Numbered from the stretch's first letter, positions 15,412 to 23,826 are shown. The stretch: DNA of 64,000 nt from JACNKJ01 sp964344565 (GCA_964344565.1 CAYFNT010000001.1:248001-312000), one strand, 5' to 3'. A program made the numbers and translations. Notes: generated from the sequence alone by a model not told the origin.

Positions 15412-16023
15412 TTGAACACTGCTAAGCTCTTGCTGCTGAACGTCATCCTAGCGTTGTTTGCGACTTCCGCCGGTGCGGCGATCGTCGCCACGGACTGGGT
15501 ATCCACCACGACCTCCACGGCCTCGGGGACCCTGAACGGAGTTTCCGTGCTCGTCACCGATGTGGGGTCTCCCGGTGACGGAGCCGCCATCGGGTTCTAC
15601 GATCTCAGCACTTCGGACTACGCCCCATACCAGCTCGGAGTCAGCCAGGAGACTCTGGACTATGCCTTCGACGAGAATTGGACGTCCACCTTCGGCTCGC
15701 CATTTTCCGAGTTGCTGCTCTACTGCAAGTTCTGGCGGGGACCAAACAACGGATCGGCCGATCCGCCCGTCTTCACCTACGAGTTCGACCAGCCCTTCAC
15801 CATCATCGCCGGCATGACCAATTGCTCGATCGTGGGGAACACCCTTCATGTACCGAGCACCATCTTCCAGGACGGCATCCTGAAGTTCACGGGCTCGGTG
15901 AGCTCGATTAGCGTCCTGTCGAACAACGCGAACAGCGCCTCGCGTCAGGCTTTGACATTTGGCGTCGAGGAGAGCGTGGCGGCCAGGGGCAGCAGTTGGG
16001 GCGAGGTGAAGAGCCTCTATTGA
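15412..16023 (+). CDS. Secreted protein with short C-terminal SWxxVKxLY ending
   Basis: 203 residues from a TTG at 15412, chosen because GGGAGGAGG lies just upstream and a good signal peptide then begins (KLLLLNVILALFATSAGA). The mature chain is beta-rich (TLNGVSVLVTDVGSPGDG, VFTYEFDQPFTIIAGM) with a likely disulfide pair, and resembles the choice-of-anchor type proteins of environmental bacteria; no precise family. The extreme C-terminus is SSWGEVKSLY, shared in form with three other exported proteins in the window, and is preceded by a polar linker. Single-gene transcription unit with its own promoter and terminator. Confidence 0.75.
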   Translation: MNTAKLLLLNVILALFATSAGAAIVATDWVSTTTSTASGTLNGVSVLVTDVGSPGDGAAIGFYDLSTSDYAPYQLGVSQETLDYAFDENWTSTFGSPFSELLLYCKFWRGPNNGSADPPVFTYEFDQPFTIIAGMTNCSIVGNTLHVPSTIFQDGILKFTGSVSSISVLSNNANSASRQALTFGVEESVAARGSSWGEVKSLY

Positions 16024-16078
16024 TTTGGAGTGGCCGGTCAAGCCGTTCCATAATGTCTAGTTCATTCGCATACCGGAA

Positions 16079-16102
16079 GCCCCGGGCCCATCCCGGGGTT
16101 TT
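16079..16102 (+). terminator. Rho-independent terminator after the 15412 gene
   Basis: 7-bp stem CCCCGGG/CCCGGGG (16080-16086, 16092-16098) followed by TTTT, 56 bases after the stop. Confidence 0.65.
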
Positions 16103-16129
16103 CGCGTAGGTAGAAATGGGATCCTTCGA

Positions 16130-16470
16130 CTACTCGAACAGGTTCTTCAGCTGGCCGAAGTCCATGGGCGCTGCGCCGACCGATCCTTGCCGGAAAGCGT
16201 AGGATTTGATCGTCCATTTCCATTCGCCGCCGTTGTGATTCTGGACGACGCTCATGCTCATCGTCGGGCCGCCGCTCCAACTGACAAAGATTTCCTGATA
16301 CATCGCATACTCGAATTCCTCCACCGTACGTTAGCTTGACCTGGCCCCTCGAAGTCGACGACCCTGAAACCACGCCTCGCGAAGAAGTGCTGCATGGATA
16401 CGAACTCTTCGATGAAGGAATCGTATCCTCCGTGGAGCAGGATGTCCCCCGAGTTTCCCCCTCGCCCATG
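16130..16470 (-). pseudogene. Decayed alpha/beta-hydrolase relic
   Basis: On the minus strand 16335-16446 reads DILLHGGYDSFIEEF, then FFARRGFRVVDFEGPGQ, which is the oxyanion-hole and strand-4/5 region of an alpha/beta hydrolase. The frame is then lost and a second open stretch (16324 down to 16130; EEFEYAMYQEIFVSWSGGP, then GEWKWTIKSYAF) ends in TAG. The second stretch could be the lid of the same gene or a different relic. No nucleophile elbow, catalytic Asp or His survives and no start is available. The remaining bases of the 590-base gap (16024-16613) hold only the two terminators. Confidence 0.55.
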
Positions 16471-16560
16471 ACGATGGCCGGCAAGGCGCTCCCTTCACGG
16501 ATTCGTTTCGGAGTCGTTAAAGCAGGGGGCACCATAGTCGAGGGTTCCGATCATGGAAAC

Positions 16561-16589
16561 AAAGAAAAGGCCCCCCTTGCGGGGGGCCT
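16561..16589 (-). terminator. Terminator of the 16614 lipoprotein gene
   Basis: Minus strand: 8-bp stem GGCCCCCC/GGGGGGCC (16569-16576, 16581-16588) followed by TTTTCTTT, 25 bases after the stop. Confidence 0.7.
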
Positions 16590-16613
16590 CGCCAGGAGGA
16601 GTGGCTAGGGGTT

Positions 16614-17684
16614 TCATTCGCACCATTCCATCCAGCGTCCGCCCATGTGTCCGCGGCGTTTGAAGCCCTTCTTATAGAAGCCCCAGATGGGTCCTTCGGC
16701 TTCGAACTCATCTGATCCTTCGCCGCCGACAGGGGTCAGCCACCGGCCGAAATAGTCCCCGTCACCATGACGACCCTCATGGCTCACCCACTGGCCGCGG
16801 AGCATGGCCCAGAAATTCCCATCCAGGTCGATGAGTTTTCCTCGGAAGAGATTGTCGCCCTCTTCCGAAATGCCCCAGTGGCCGCGATAGTGTCCCAGGA
16901 GTTCGCCTTCCCAGCTGAACCATCCGCCGCGGAAGATGCCGCGGTCGGTTTCGCTCTCCACCCAGATGCCGTTCATGAATCCATTCGGACAGTCCAGAAC
17001 GGGCACCGCGTTGATGGAGAACTGATTGCCCGCTTCGTCCACGTCGACGATTTCCGAGTATCCGTCCAGTGAATCCACGGGGATGCTGTAGACGAGATCG
17101 CCCAGCTCGACGTGCAGCAGATTGCCTTCGCCCAGGCCGGGTTCCTCGTCGATGATCTGGATGAGCAGACCGTCGTTGTGCACGGTGGTCTCGCTGACCA
17201 GATCGATGCGGCTTTCATCGATGCGCTCCTCGATCCAGTCGGTGCCCGGTTCGAAACGGATGAGCCGCTTGACCACGAGGGCGCCCTCGTCGATCCAGAT
17301 GGCGCCGGTCCAATCGGTGGGATCGACGCTCTTGGGATCGTACTGGAGCTGTCCCCAGACAAGCCGCGCGTAGGCGATGACGTTGCCGGGATCCTCGCCC
17401 ATGGTGATGACTTCGGAGTTGAACTCCATGGGATCGTGGGCGGGCTCGTCCTCGGGGAACATGCTGTAGAAGCTGTCGTCGCCGAATCCGGGCGATTCGT
17501 CGCGGGTGTCGTAGCCGCCGTTGGAGTCGTTGATGTCGAAGTTGACATCGTCGAAGAAGCTTTCGTCGTAGAAATCGTCTCCCTGGCTCGGAGTGTCCGA
17601 ACCCGTGAGGCTGCTGCAGCCCTGGATGCTGAGGCCGAGGGTCAGCACGAAGAGGGATGCGAGGAAAAGTTTGAGTGCTCTCAT
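16614..17684 (-). CDS. Lipoprotein with repeated Gly/Trp beta segments
   Basis: 356 residues from an ATG (complement of 17682-17684) with AAGGA upstream; the open frame extends 120 codons further but only this start gives a signal peptide (LFLASLFVLTLGLSIQGC, lipobox IQGC). After a Ser/Asp/Gly-rich acidic linker (residues about 25-80, many D and F) comes a beta domain of about 150 residues. From about 235 there are repeats of the type G-x-F/W-x-G-x-W (GIFRGGWFSWEGELLGHYRG, LFRGKLIDLDGNFWAMLRGQ, YFGRWLTPVGG). The C-terminal part is basic then ends WMEWCE. Likely a surface or outer-membrane lipoprotein; no family name known. Confidence 0.75.
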   Translation of the reverse strand: MRALKLFLASLFVLTLGLSIQGCSSLTGSDTPSQGDDFYDESFFDDVNFDINDSNGGYDTRDESPGFGDDSFYSMFPEDEPAHDPMEFNSEVITMGEDPGNVIAYARLVWGQLQYDPKSVDPTDWTGAIWIDEGALVVKRLIRFEPGTDWIEERIDESRIDLVSETTVHNDGLLIQIIDEEPGLGEGNLLHVELGDLVYSIPVDSLDGYSEIVDVDEAGNQFSINAVPVLDCPNGFMNGIWVESETDRGIFRGGWFSWEGELLGHYRGHWGISEEGDNLFRGKLIDLDGNFWAMLRGQWVSHEGRHGDGDYFGRWLTPVGGEGSDEFEAEGPIWGFYKKGFKRRGHMGGRWMEWCE

Positions 17685-17965
17685 GATGAATCCTTGGGTT
17701 GAGGTTCCAGGGGCTTCTCGGCCGGTCTCGGCCTCGGCATGGACAGGGCAAGGGCGGTGCCGCTTGAATTCGGTTTGATCAGTGAAGAGTCTAGTATCAA
17801 AGCAGACAAAGACTTGGGCGATCGTCTTGGCATGACGCTGAAACGGGAAGCAAGGTGGGGTGAACCATATGGAACGAGAGCGCGGCCGTAATGGATAGTC
17901 TCTCTCGGGCATCCACACTAAACTGCCAAAGGATTGGTGAGGGCCTGGAATAGAAGGGGGTAGGG

Positions 17966-18508
17966 ATGAACAGACGCTGCCATTTTGGAAATCGTGGAGT
18001 TGCTTCATGGTTGGTCGGCTTAGCATCCATCTTAATCGCTCCACTCTTTTGTGGATGCGTCGATCTCGTCATTACAGATCTTGGACGGGATTGCCACCGG
18101 CTGGAGTCTCGCCGGCGCTGGGAGATCGGGAGGGCCGAACACCTCAGGGTCGGCATGACAGAGTTGGAATTTCTGGAAGTTATCAAGGCGCATCCGGTCA
18201 GTGAGACGAGATTGGAGGGGCCGGTACACATGGAAGGCGAAGCTTCGGACTCATCGTCCCCATTCGACTTCAAGTACTGCATCTACGACAGGACGGATTG
18301 CCCACTATGGTTGTACTATTTCACTGAGGAGGATGGGCTTCAAAGGGCATCGTCGGTCTATCCCGAGGGCGGAATCACAGTGCTTACCGGGGCATTGGGC
18401 TATAGGACCGTAGACCTTGGAGTCGAGTCCGACGATGCAAACAAGAGCGGCAGTCCGATCATTTCCGGAATTTTGGCCTGGATCGTCCTGGCTCTGCTTA
18501 TCGCCTGA
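17966..18508 (+). CDS. Probable lipoprotein with C-terminal membrane helix
   Basis: 180 residues, GGGGGTAGGG just before the ATG. A hydrophobic N-terminus ends in LFCGC, a plausible lipobox (IAPLFCGC). The soluble part has a helix with RVGMTELEFLEVIKAHP, similar to the first helix of SmpA/BamE-like folds, which is suggestive only. The last 20 residues form a hydrophobic helix (IISGILAWIVLALLIA). The 281-base gap upstream (17685-17965) holds the promoter regions of this gene and of the minus-strand lipoprotein, with no further gene seen. Confidence 0.6.
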   Translation: MNRRCHFGNRGVASWLVGLASILIAPLFCGCVDLVITDLGRDCHRLESRRRWEIGRAEHLRVGMTELEFLEVIKAHPVSETRLEGPVHMEGEASDSSSPFDFKYCIYDRTDCPLWLYYFTEEDGLQRASSVYPEGGITVLTGALGYRTVDLGVESDDANKSGSPIISGILAWIVLALLIA

Positions 18509-18531
18509 TCCTGACACGGAGATATACTCCA

Positions 18532-18562
18532 ACAAAAACGCCCCCCTTGGCCGAGGGGGGCG
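18532..18562 (-). terminator. Terminator of rpmB
   Basis: Minus strand: 9-bp stem CGCCCCCCT/AGGGGGGCG (18539-18547, 18554-18562) followed by TTTTT. Confidence 0.75.
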
Positions 18563-18587
18563 CTTCAATGCGTAGTGAGGAACGCGC

Positions 18588-18776
18588 TTACTTGGCGTTC
18601 TTCTCCAGGGTGCGCAGGCCGCTGGCGGAGATCCAAACCTTCTGCATCTTGCCGTCGATCATCACGCGCTTCTTCTGGAGATTGGGCTTGAACCAGCGCT
18701 TGGTGCGGTTCTTGGCGTGACTCACATTGTTGCCGCTACGGGGGCCCTTACCGTTGACGACGCAGCGCTTGGACAT
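18588..18776 (-). CDS. rpmB: 50S ribosomal protein L28
   Basis: 62 residues from an ATG (complement of 18774-18776) with GAGAGGTG upstream. The conserved blocks MSKRCVVNGKGPRSGNNVSH, RWFKPNLQKKRV and VWISASGLRTLEK are those of L28. This basic protein binds 23S rRNA near the E site and is needed for 50S assembly. The CXXC zinc motif of some L28 forms is absent. It stands alone here, without the rpmG partner seen in many bacteria, with its own promoter and terminator. Confidence 0.95.
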   Translation of the reverse strand: MSKRCVVNGKGPRSGNNVSHAKNRTKRWFKPNLQKKRVMIDGKMQKVWISASGLRTLEKNAK

Positions 18777-18838
18777 GACATCACCTCTCTGGGATCGTAA
18801 AAAAGCGGCCCGGCTGGGGGCCGTCCTGGAAGGCGCAG

Positions 18839-18867
18839 AATATAGCAAGGGGTCCGGCCCCCGTCAA
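18839..18867 (-). promoter_or_regulatory. rpmB promoter set inside an inverted repeat
   Basis: Minus strand: -35 TTGACG (18862-18867), 17-base spacer, -10 TATATT (18839-18844) with an extended TGC. The -35 lies in the loop of a 9-bp perfect inverted repeat (GGGGTCCGG 18849-18857, CCGGACCCC 18872-18880) that also follows the stop of the gene upstream on this strand and may act as its terminator. Confidence 0.6.
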
Positions 18868-18894
18868 GGGCCCGGACCCCAAATAAACTCGCAA

Positions 18895-19770
18895 CTACTT
18901 GCTGAGGATCATCTTACGCGAGGGCGCCAGGTCCTCGCCCTGGGCGTTCGTGAGCCTCGCCAGGTAGACGCCCGAGGGCTGGCTCTGACCGCGACGGTCG
19001 GTGCCGGCCCAGCTGCGCTCGTGGCTGCCGGCGCCCACGGGACCGTCCTCGAGCACGGTGACTAGGCGACCCCGGCTGTCGTAGATCGACAGGCGCACCC
19101 AGCTGTCCTTCTCCAGCGAGAAGGGGATGCGGGTCTTGGGGTTGAAGGGATTGGGATAGTTCGGGTTCAGGCTCGCGAGAAAGGCCGAGGGATCCACGCC
19201 GGTGGAGGTGTTCTCGTCCAGGGTGGAGCTGAAGCTGTAGATGTAGTCGCCCTGGTTGCCGTTCATGCTGTTGGCGGCGTTGCCCATGCCGTAGATCTCC
19301 ACGGTTCCGGCGCCGGCGGAAGGGGCGATCCACTGCATCATCCAGGTGGCCGACGTGGTCTGACCATCGAAGGTGCCGGCGCTGGTCTGCTTGCCGTAGT
19401 CACGGCCGCCGCCACTGGAAGTCTGGGTGTTGCCGTCCAGGCTGGACAGCGTACCCGAGGCGAAGCCCTCGCTGTCGATGACGGTCAGTTCGAAGCCCCA
19501 GCGCTCGGCCTGGGGATCGGCGATTTCGATGACCAGGGTATAGGTTTCGTCGGGATCGTACTGCACTCCGCCAGTGGAGATGCCGAAGCTTCCGTCTCCG
19601 GAATCGAGGGGGAAGCTGGTATGGCACTGGGTGCAATTGCCCTCGCCGGGTGCGCCGGTGTATCCGTTGGGCGCGCCGGAGGAGAAGGCGAAGGCGAAGG
19701 AGGCGGTAACCATGAGCAGGAAAAGGGCGAGACCCGAGGAGGCGGTCTTCAACAGGGGACGTCCGTTCAT
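18895..19770 (-). CDS. Exported choice-of-anchor type protein with FlgD-like sorting domain
   Basis: 291 residues. A signal peptide (about 1-28) leads to GEGNCTQCHTSF, a single C-x-x-C-H motif that could bind one c-type haem or be structural, in the layout of Reeler-like/choice-of-anchor V domains (TYTLVIEIADPQAERWGFEL). The last 80 residues are a FlgD-like/T9SS type A sorting domain (NPNYPNPFNPKTRIPFSLEK, then IYDSRGRLVTVLEDG, GVYLARL, ending KMILSK). It is probably delivered to the cell surface by a type IX-like route; no secretion gene is in the window. Single gene. Confidence 0.85.
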   Translation of the reverse strand: MNGRPLLKTASSGLALFLLMVTASFAFAFSSGAPNGYTGAPGEGNCTQCHTSFPLDSGDGSFGISTGGVQYDPDETYTLVIEIADPQAERWGFELTVIDSEGFASGTLSSLDGNTQTSSGGGRDYGKQTSAGTFDGQTTSATWMMQWIAPSAGAGTVEIYGMGNAANSMNGNQGDYIYSFSSTLDENTSTGVDPSAFLASLNPNYPNPFNPKTRIPFSLEKDSWVRLSIYDSRGRLVTVLEDGPVGAGSHERSWAGTDRRGQSQPSGVYLARLTNAQGEDLAPSRKMILSK

Positions 19771-19918
19771 CGTGCTTCTCCTTAAGATGATTGGGTTGCT
19801 TGGGGCGACAATGATACCCGATTTGGATGCGCGAATCCATGGAAAGAGTTCGCTAAGTTATTAATTAACAGCAGTTTAGGATCGGACTGTCCTGTTTCGC
19901 GCGCTGGTGCGGGGCGCC

Positions 19919-19946
19919 TTGATGCGGGGGCATCCCTGTGTTAGCT
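19919..19946 (+). promoter_or_regulatory. Possible promoter of the M16 peptidase pair
   Basis: -35 TTGATG (19919-19924), 16-base spacer, -10-like TTAGCT (19941-19946) preceded by TGTG. The AT-rich tract at 19855-19880 lies just upstream. Weak -10 match. Confidence 0.35.
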
Positions 19947-19992
19947 TCCGCGGGCCATTCTTATCCAAACCCCAATTTCATCGGGAGGTACG

Positions 19993-21507
19993 ATGATGCG
20001 CAGGGCGACGGCGGCCTGGATCCGCCTCGGCGCGATGATGTGCCTGCTTGCCTTCGCGGCGCTGCCCGCGGCGGCCGGTTACGAGGACATCGAAAACGAG
20101 GTTCAAGAGATCGTCCTGGACAACGGTCTGAAGATCCTGCTTCTGGAACGCCACGAGGTTCCGGTCTTCTCCTTCTGGACCTACGTGAACGTGGGCGGCG
20201 TGGACGAGGCCACCGGGCTCACGGGCCTGGCGCACATGTTCGAGCACATGGCCTTCAAGGGCAGCACGGAGCTCGGCAGCACCAACTACAAGAAGGAAAA
20301 GAAGCTCCTGGACAAGATGGACCTCGTCTACGAAGAGCTTCGCGCCGAGCGTTGGAAGGGCGACAAGGCCGACCCGGACCGGATCGCCGAACTCGAAACC
20401 GAGTTCGAGGAACTGCAGGACGATGCCGGCGAACTGGTCGTGCCCAACGCCTTCGGTCGCATGGTCGAGGAGAACGGCGGAGTGGGCATGAACGCCATGA
20501 CCAGCGCCGACGCGACCCAGTACTTCTACAGCATGCCTTCGAACCAGCTGGAACTCTGGGCGCTGGTCGAGAGCGACCGCTTCGTGCGCCCCGTGCTCCG
20601 CGAGTTCTACAAGGAGCGCAACGTCATCATCGAGGAGCGCCGCATGCGCACCGAGAGCCAGCCCCAGGGCCGGCTCTTCGAGGAGTTCATCGCCGCGGCT
20701 TTCCTGGGCCACAGCTACGGTCAGCCCACCATCGGACACCGCAGCGACATCGAGGCCTACAGCCGCCTGGACGCCTACGAATTCTACGAGGAGCACTACG
20801 GCGCCAAGAACATGGTCGTCGCCGTGGTGGGAGACGTCTACTACGACGATCTGAAGAAGGTGGCCAAGAAGTACTTCGGCAAGATTCCCCCGGGACACGG
20901 CGAGCAGCCCATCCGCACGATTGAGCCCGAACAGCGGGGCGAGCGGCGCGTGACCCTGGTGGACAGCGCCCAGCCCTTCATGTTCATCGGCTATCACATT
21001 CCCGCGACGAGCCACGCGGACACGCCGGCCCTGGAAGCCCTCGCCGACATTCTCGGACAGGGACGCTCCAGCCGCCTGTCCACCAGCCTCATCAAGGACA
21101 CCCAGCAGGCGCTCTGGGCGGGATCCTTCACAGGATTCCCCGGCGAGCGATTCCCGAATCTGCTGGCCCTCGTGGGCCTGCCCAATCAGGGCATCGATCC
21201 CATCGAGCTGGAAGAGGCCATCTACGGCGAGATCGACAAGATCCTCGAAGATGGCATCACCGACGAGGAGCTGGCCGGATACAAGCAGCGCGCCCGCGCG
21301 CAGTTCATCCAGGGTCTGGAGGGCAACACCGGCATGGCCGCGCAGCTCTGCTGGGCCGAGATGATCCTGGGCGATTGGCGCAGGCTGTTCACACGTCTCG
21401 ATGAGATAGGCGCCATCACCGCCGACGAGGTTCAGCGAGTGGCGCAGGAGTACCTCGTCGAGAAGCACCGCACCGTGGCGATGATCGTCACCGAGCAGGA
21501 CAGTTAG
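19993..21507 (+). CDS. M16 family zinc peptidase, catalytic subunit
   Basis: 504 residues with a signal peptide ending near AAAGYED. The inverted zinc motif HxxEH is H81-M-F-E84-H85 in LAHMFEHMAFKG. The family segment GVGMNAMTSADATQYFYSMP and the second-domain R/Y region (PTIGHRSDIEAYSRLDAYEF) are present. Length fits a two-domain bacterial M16B protein. It is probably a periplasmic or surface endopeptidase that degrades peptides inside a clam-shell dimer with the next gene product, whose zinc motif is missing. The next gene begins 12 bases downstream. Confidence 0.9.
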   Translation: MMRRATAAWIRLGAMMCLLAFAALPAAAGYEDIENEVQEIVLDNGLKILLLERHEVPVFSFWTYVNVGGVDEATGLTGLAHMFEHMAFKGSTELGSTNYKKEKKLLDKMDLVYEELRAERWKGDKADPDRIAELETEFEELQDDAGELVVPNAFGRMVEENGGVGMNAMTSADATQYFYSMPSNQLELWALVESDRFVRPVLREFYKERNVIIEERRMRTESQPQGRLFEEFIAAAFLGHSYGQPTIGHRSDIEAYSRLDAYEFYEEHYGAKNMVVAVVGDVYYDDLKKVAKKYFGKIPPGHGEQPIRTIEPEQRGERRVTLVDSAQPFMFIGYHIPATSHADTPALEALADILGQGRSSRLSTSLIKDTQQALWAGSFTGFPGERFPNLLALVGLPNQGIDPIELEEAIYGEIDKILEDGITDEELAGYKQRARAQFIQGLEGNTGMAAQLCWAEMILGDWRRLFTRLDEIGAITADEVQRVAQEYLVEKHRTVAMIVTEQDS

Positions 21508-21519
21508 AGGGGGAGCGAG

Positions 21520-23694
21520 ATGAACAAGACGATGAGAATCCTGTTTTCGACGCTCCTGGGCCTGATGCTGCTTGCCGGCGGCATGGTCGATGGAGCGCAG
21601 GCGAAGACGCCGACCTATGACAAGGTGCTGAAGAAGACGCCCAAGCTTCGCGACATCCAGGTGCCCGAGGTGACTCGCGTGCAGCTGGACAACGGCATGA
21701 TCGTCTACCTCGTGGAGGACCACGATCTGCCCGTGGTGAAGTTGAACGCCCGCATCCGTTCGGGTTCGATCTACGAGCCCGGCAACAAGGTCGGCCTGTC
21801 GGACATCATGGCCGAGGTCATGCGCACCGGCGGCACCGAGAAGTACCCGGGCGACGATCTGGACGTGCGCCTCGAGAACATCGGCGCCAGCGTGGAGATC
21901 AACGCCGGCGGCTTCTCGCCCCTGTCCAACACGGGACTGGCCATCACGCGCGCAAGGATGCGTTGCCTCGAGGAGGACACCGACGAGGTGCTCGACATCT
22001 TCGCCGACATTCTCCGCAATCCGGCCTTTCCCCAGGAGAAGATCGATCTGGCCCTGACCCAGACGAAGACCGCCATCAGCCGCCGCAACGACGATGCCGA
22101 CGGCATCGCCTGGCGCGAGGTGAAGAAGCTCTACTACGGCGCCGACAGTCCCTACGCGCGGCATCCCGAGTACGACACCCTCGACGCCATCACCCGCGGC
22201 GACCTGTCGGCCTTCCACCAGTACTTCATGCATCCCAACAACATCATCCTCACCGCGGGGGGCGATTTCGACACCCAGGAGATGCTGGGCAAGATCGAGG
22301 CGGCCTTCGGCGACTGGTCCTACGTGGATACCTTCTTCCCGCCGGATCCGCCGGTGCACGACACCAAGCCGACCATCGCCTACATCTACAAGGAAGACGT
22401 CAACCAGTCGAAGATCCGCATGGGCCACATGGGAATCATGCACGACGACGAGTACTTCTTCCCGCTGCAGATTCTCAACGAGATCCTGGGCGGCGGATTC
22501 TCCAGTCGCCTCTTCTCGCGGGTGCGCAGCCAGGAGGAGCTGGCCTACAGCGTCTTCGCCTGGATGGTGGCGGGGGATCATCACCCCGGTCCCTTCGTGG
22601 TGGGCACCGACACCAAGAGCGAGTCGACGGTCTACGCCATCGAGCTGATCCTCGAGGAGATCCGCAAGGTGACCGAGGAGCCCGTGACCGACGACGAGTT
22701 GAACCGGGCCAAGAACTCGCTGAAGAACAGTTTCGTCTTCGAGTTCACCAGTCCCTACTCCATCGCCGGTGAGAAGGCGAACACCGAGTTCTGGGGCAAG
22801 GATCCCGAGTATCTCGACAAGTACCTGGCCAATGTCGACGCGGTCACGGCCGATGACGTGCTCGCGGCGGCGCAGGCGCGCATCCATCCCGACGACATCG
22901 CCATCCTGGTGGTGGGTCGTGAAGAGGACTTCGACAAGCCCCTGTCCACACTGGGCGAGGTCGTCGAGATCGACATCGAGATTCCCGCGCCGTCCATGGC
23001 CGAGGAAGACATTCCCGAACCCACCGACGCCAGCCTGGCCGAAGGACGGCTGCTCCTGGACGCCAGCATCATGGAAGCCGGCGGTCGAGACGCCATGGAC
23101 AAGCTGAAGAGCTTCGACATGGACGCTGACTTCCTCATCCAGGGCGGTCCCATGGGCTCGATGAACTTCGGCATCCACCAGCGCAGCGACGCGACGCGCC
23201 TGCGCCTCGACATGACCACGCCCTTCGGCGACATGATCCAGGTGGTCAACGGCGAGCTCGGGTGGATGAAGAATCCCATGGGCGTGCAGTCCATGACCCC
23301 CGAGCAGATCCGCCAATCGCTCCAGGGCGCCATGCCCGAGAACGTCGGCCTCTTCCTGGACGCCGACGGACGCGAGGTGCAGTACCTCGGCTCCCGCGAG
23401 CTCGAAGGAACCGAGTACGATCTGCTCTACGTCTATGGCGATGAGGGCGACTGGACGAAGCTCTACCTCGATCGCACCACGCACATCCTCGCGGCCAGCG
23501 AGAGTCAGGAGAACACGGACATGGGCCCGGCCCTGGTTCTGAACTTCTTCAACGACTATCGCGAGACCGGCGGATTCAAGTTGCCCTACGCCACTCGGAG
23601 CCTGCACAACGGCGAGCTCTTCAGCGAGAGCACCTACAAGTCCATCACGGTGAACGCGGAGCTGGAGGACAGTCTCTTCGAGGAACCGAAGTAG
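21520..23694 (+). CDS. M16 family inactive partner with extra C-terminal domain
   Basis: 724 residues with a signal peptide (ILFSTLLGLMLLAGGMVDG). The first 500 residues are M16-like, but the zinc site position reads SDIMAEVMRTGG, with no HxxEH, so this is the non-catalytic half of the pair. The second M16 domain is clear (EILGGGFSSRLFSRVRSQEE, a glycine-rich loop of the usual inactive subunit). The final 190 residues (from about GRLLLDASIMEAGG) form an extra beta domain resembling LolA-like or outer-membrane-lipoprotein-sorting folds (FGDMIQVVNGELGWM, LYVYGDEGDWTKLYLDR). The call of that domain is tentative. Co-transcribed with the active subunit. Confidence 0.85.
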   Translation: MNKTMRILFSTLLGLMLLAGGMVDGAQAKTPTYDKVLKKTPKLRDIQVPEVTRVQLDNGMIVYLVEDHDLPVVKLNARIRSGSIYEPGNKVGLSDIMAEVMRTGGTEKYPGDDLDVRLENIGASVEINAGGFSPLSNTGLAITRARMRCLEEDTDEVLDIFADILRNPAFPQEKIDLALTQTKTAISRRNDDADGIAWREVKKLYYGADSPYARHPEYDTLDAITRGDLSAFHQYFMHPNNIILTAGGDFDTQEMLGKIEAAFGDWSYVDTFFPPDPPVHDTKPTIAYIYKEDVNQSKIRMGHMGIMHDDEYFFPLQILNEILGGGFSSRLFSRVRSQEELAYSVFAWMVAGDHHPGPFVVGTDTKSESTVYAIELILEEIRKVTEEPVTDDELNRAKNSLKNSFVFEFTSPYSIAGEKANTEFWGKDPEYLDKYLANVDAVTADDVLAAAQARIHPDDIAILVVGREEDFDKPLSTLGEVVEIDIEIPAPSMAEEDIPEPTDASLAEGRLLLDASIMEAGGRDAMDKLKSFDMDADFLIQGGPMGSMNFGIHQRSDATRLRLDMTTPFGDMIQVVNGELGWMKNPMGVQSMTPEQIRQSLQGAMPENVGLFLDADGREVQYLGSRELEGTEYDLLYVYGDEGDWTKLYLDRTTHILAASESQENTDMGPALVLNFFNDYRETGGFKLPYATRSLHNGELFSESTYKSITVNAELEDSLFEEPK

Positions 23695-23742
23695 CCGCGG
23701 GCCTCGAGCCGCGGGCCCCGGGCCTCGGGCCATGAAACAGGA

Positions 23743-23774
23743 GACCCCCGGCGCTGTCCGGGGGTCTTCGTTTT
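23743..23774 (+). terminator. Terminator after the M16 pair
   Basis: 9-bp stem GACCCCCGG/CCGGGGGTC (23743-23751, 23758-23766) followed by TTCGTTTT. Confidence 0.75.
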
Positions 23775-23791
23775 GGCGGAAGGTTTCGTTG

Positions 23792-23800
23792 TGCTATCAT
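23792..23800 (+). promoter_or_regulatory. Extended -10 element of the M1 peptidase gene
   Basis: TGCTATCAT, with the start codon 27 bases downstream. A TTGGCG at 23774-23779 could serve as -35, though it touches the preceding terminator. A second possible -10 (TAGAAT, 23805-23810) follows. Confidence 0.4.
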
Positions 23801-23826
23801 TATGTAGAATCAGCCTGGGAGATACA

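Noticed and set aside
19978..23733. Minus-strand open frame of 1,251 codons across the M16 pair.
   Set aside because: GC-rich antisense shadow; both plus-strand genes have clear family motifs and signal peptides.
23696..23735. Repeats of GCGGGC/CTCGGGCC after the M16 pair.
   Set aside because: Short, imperfect GC-rich sequence at a gene end; no unit length or copies elsewhere in the window.
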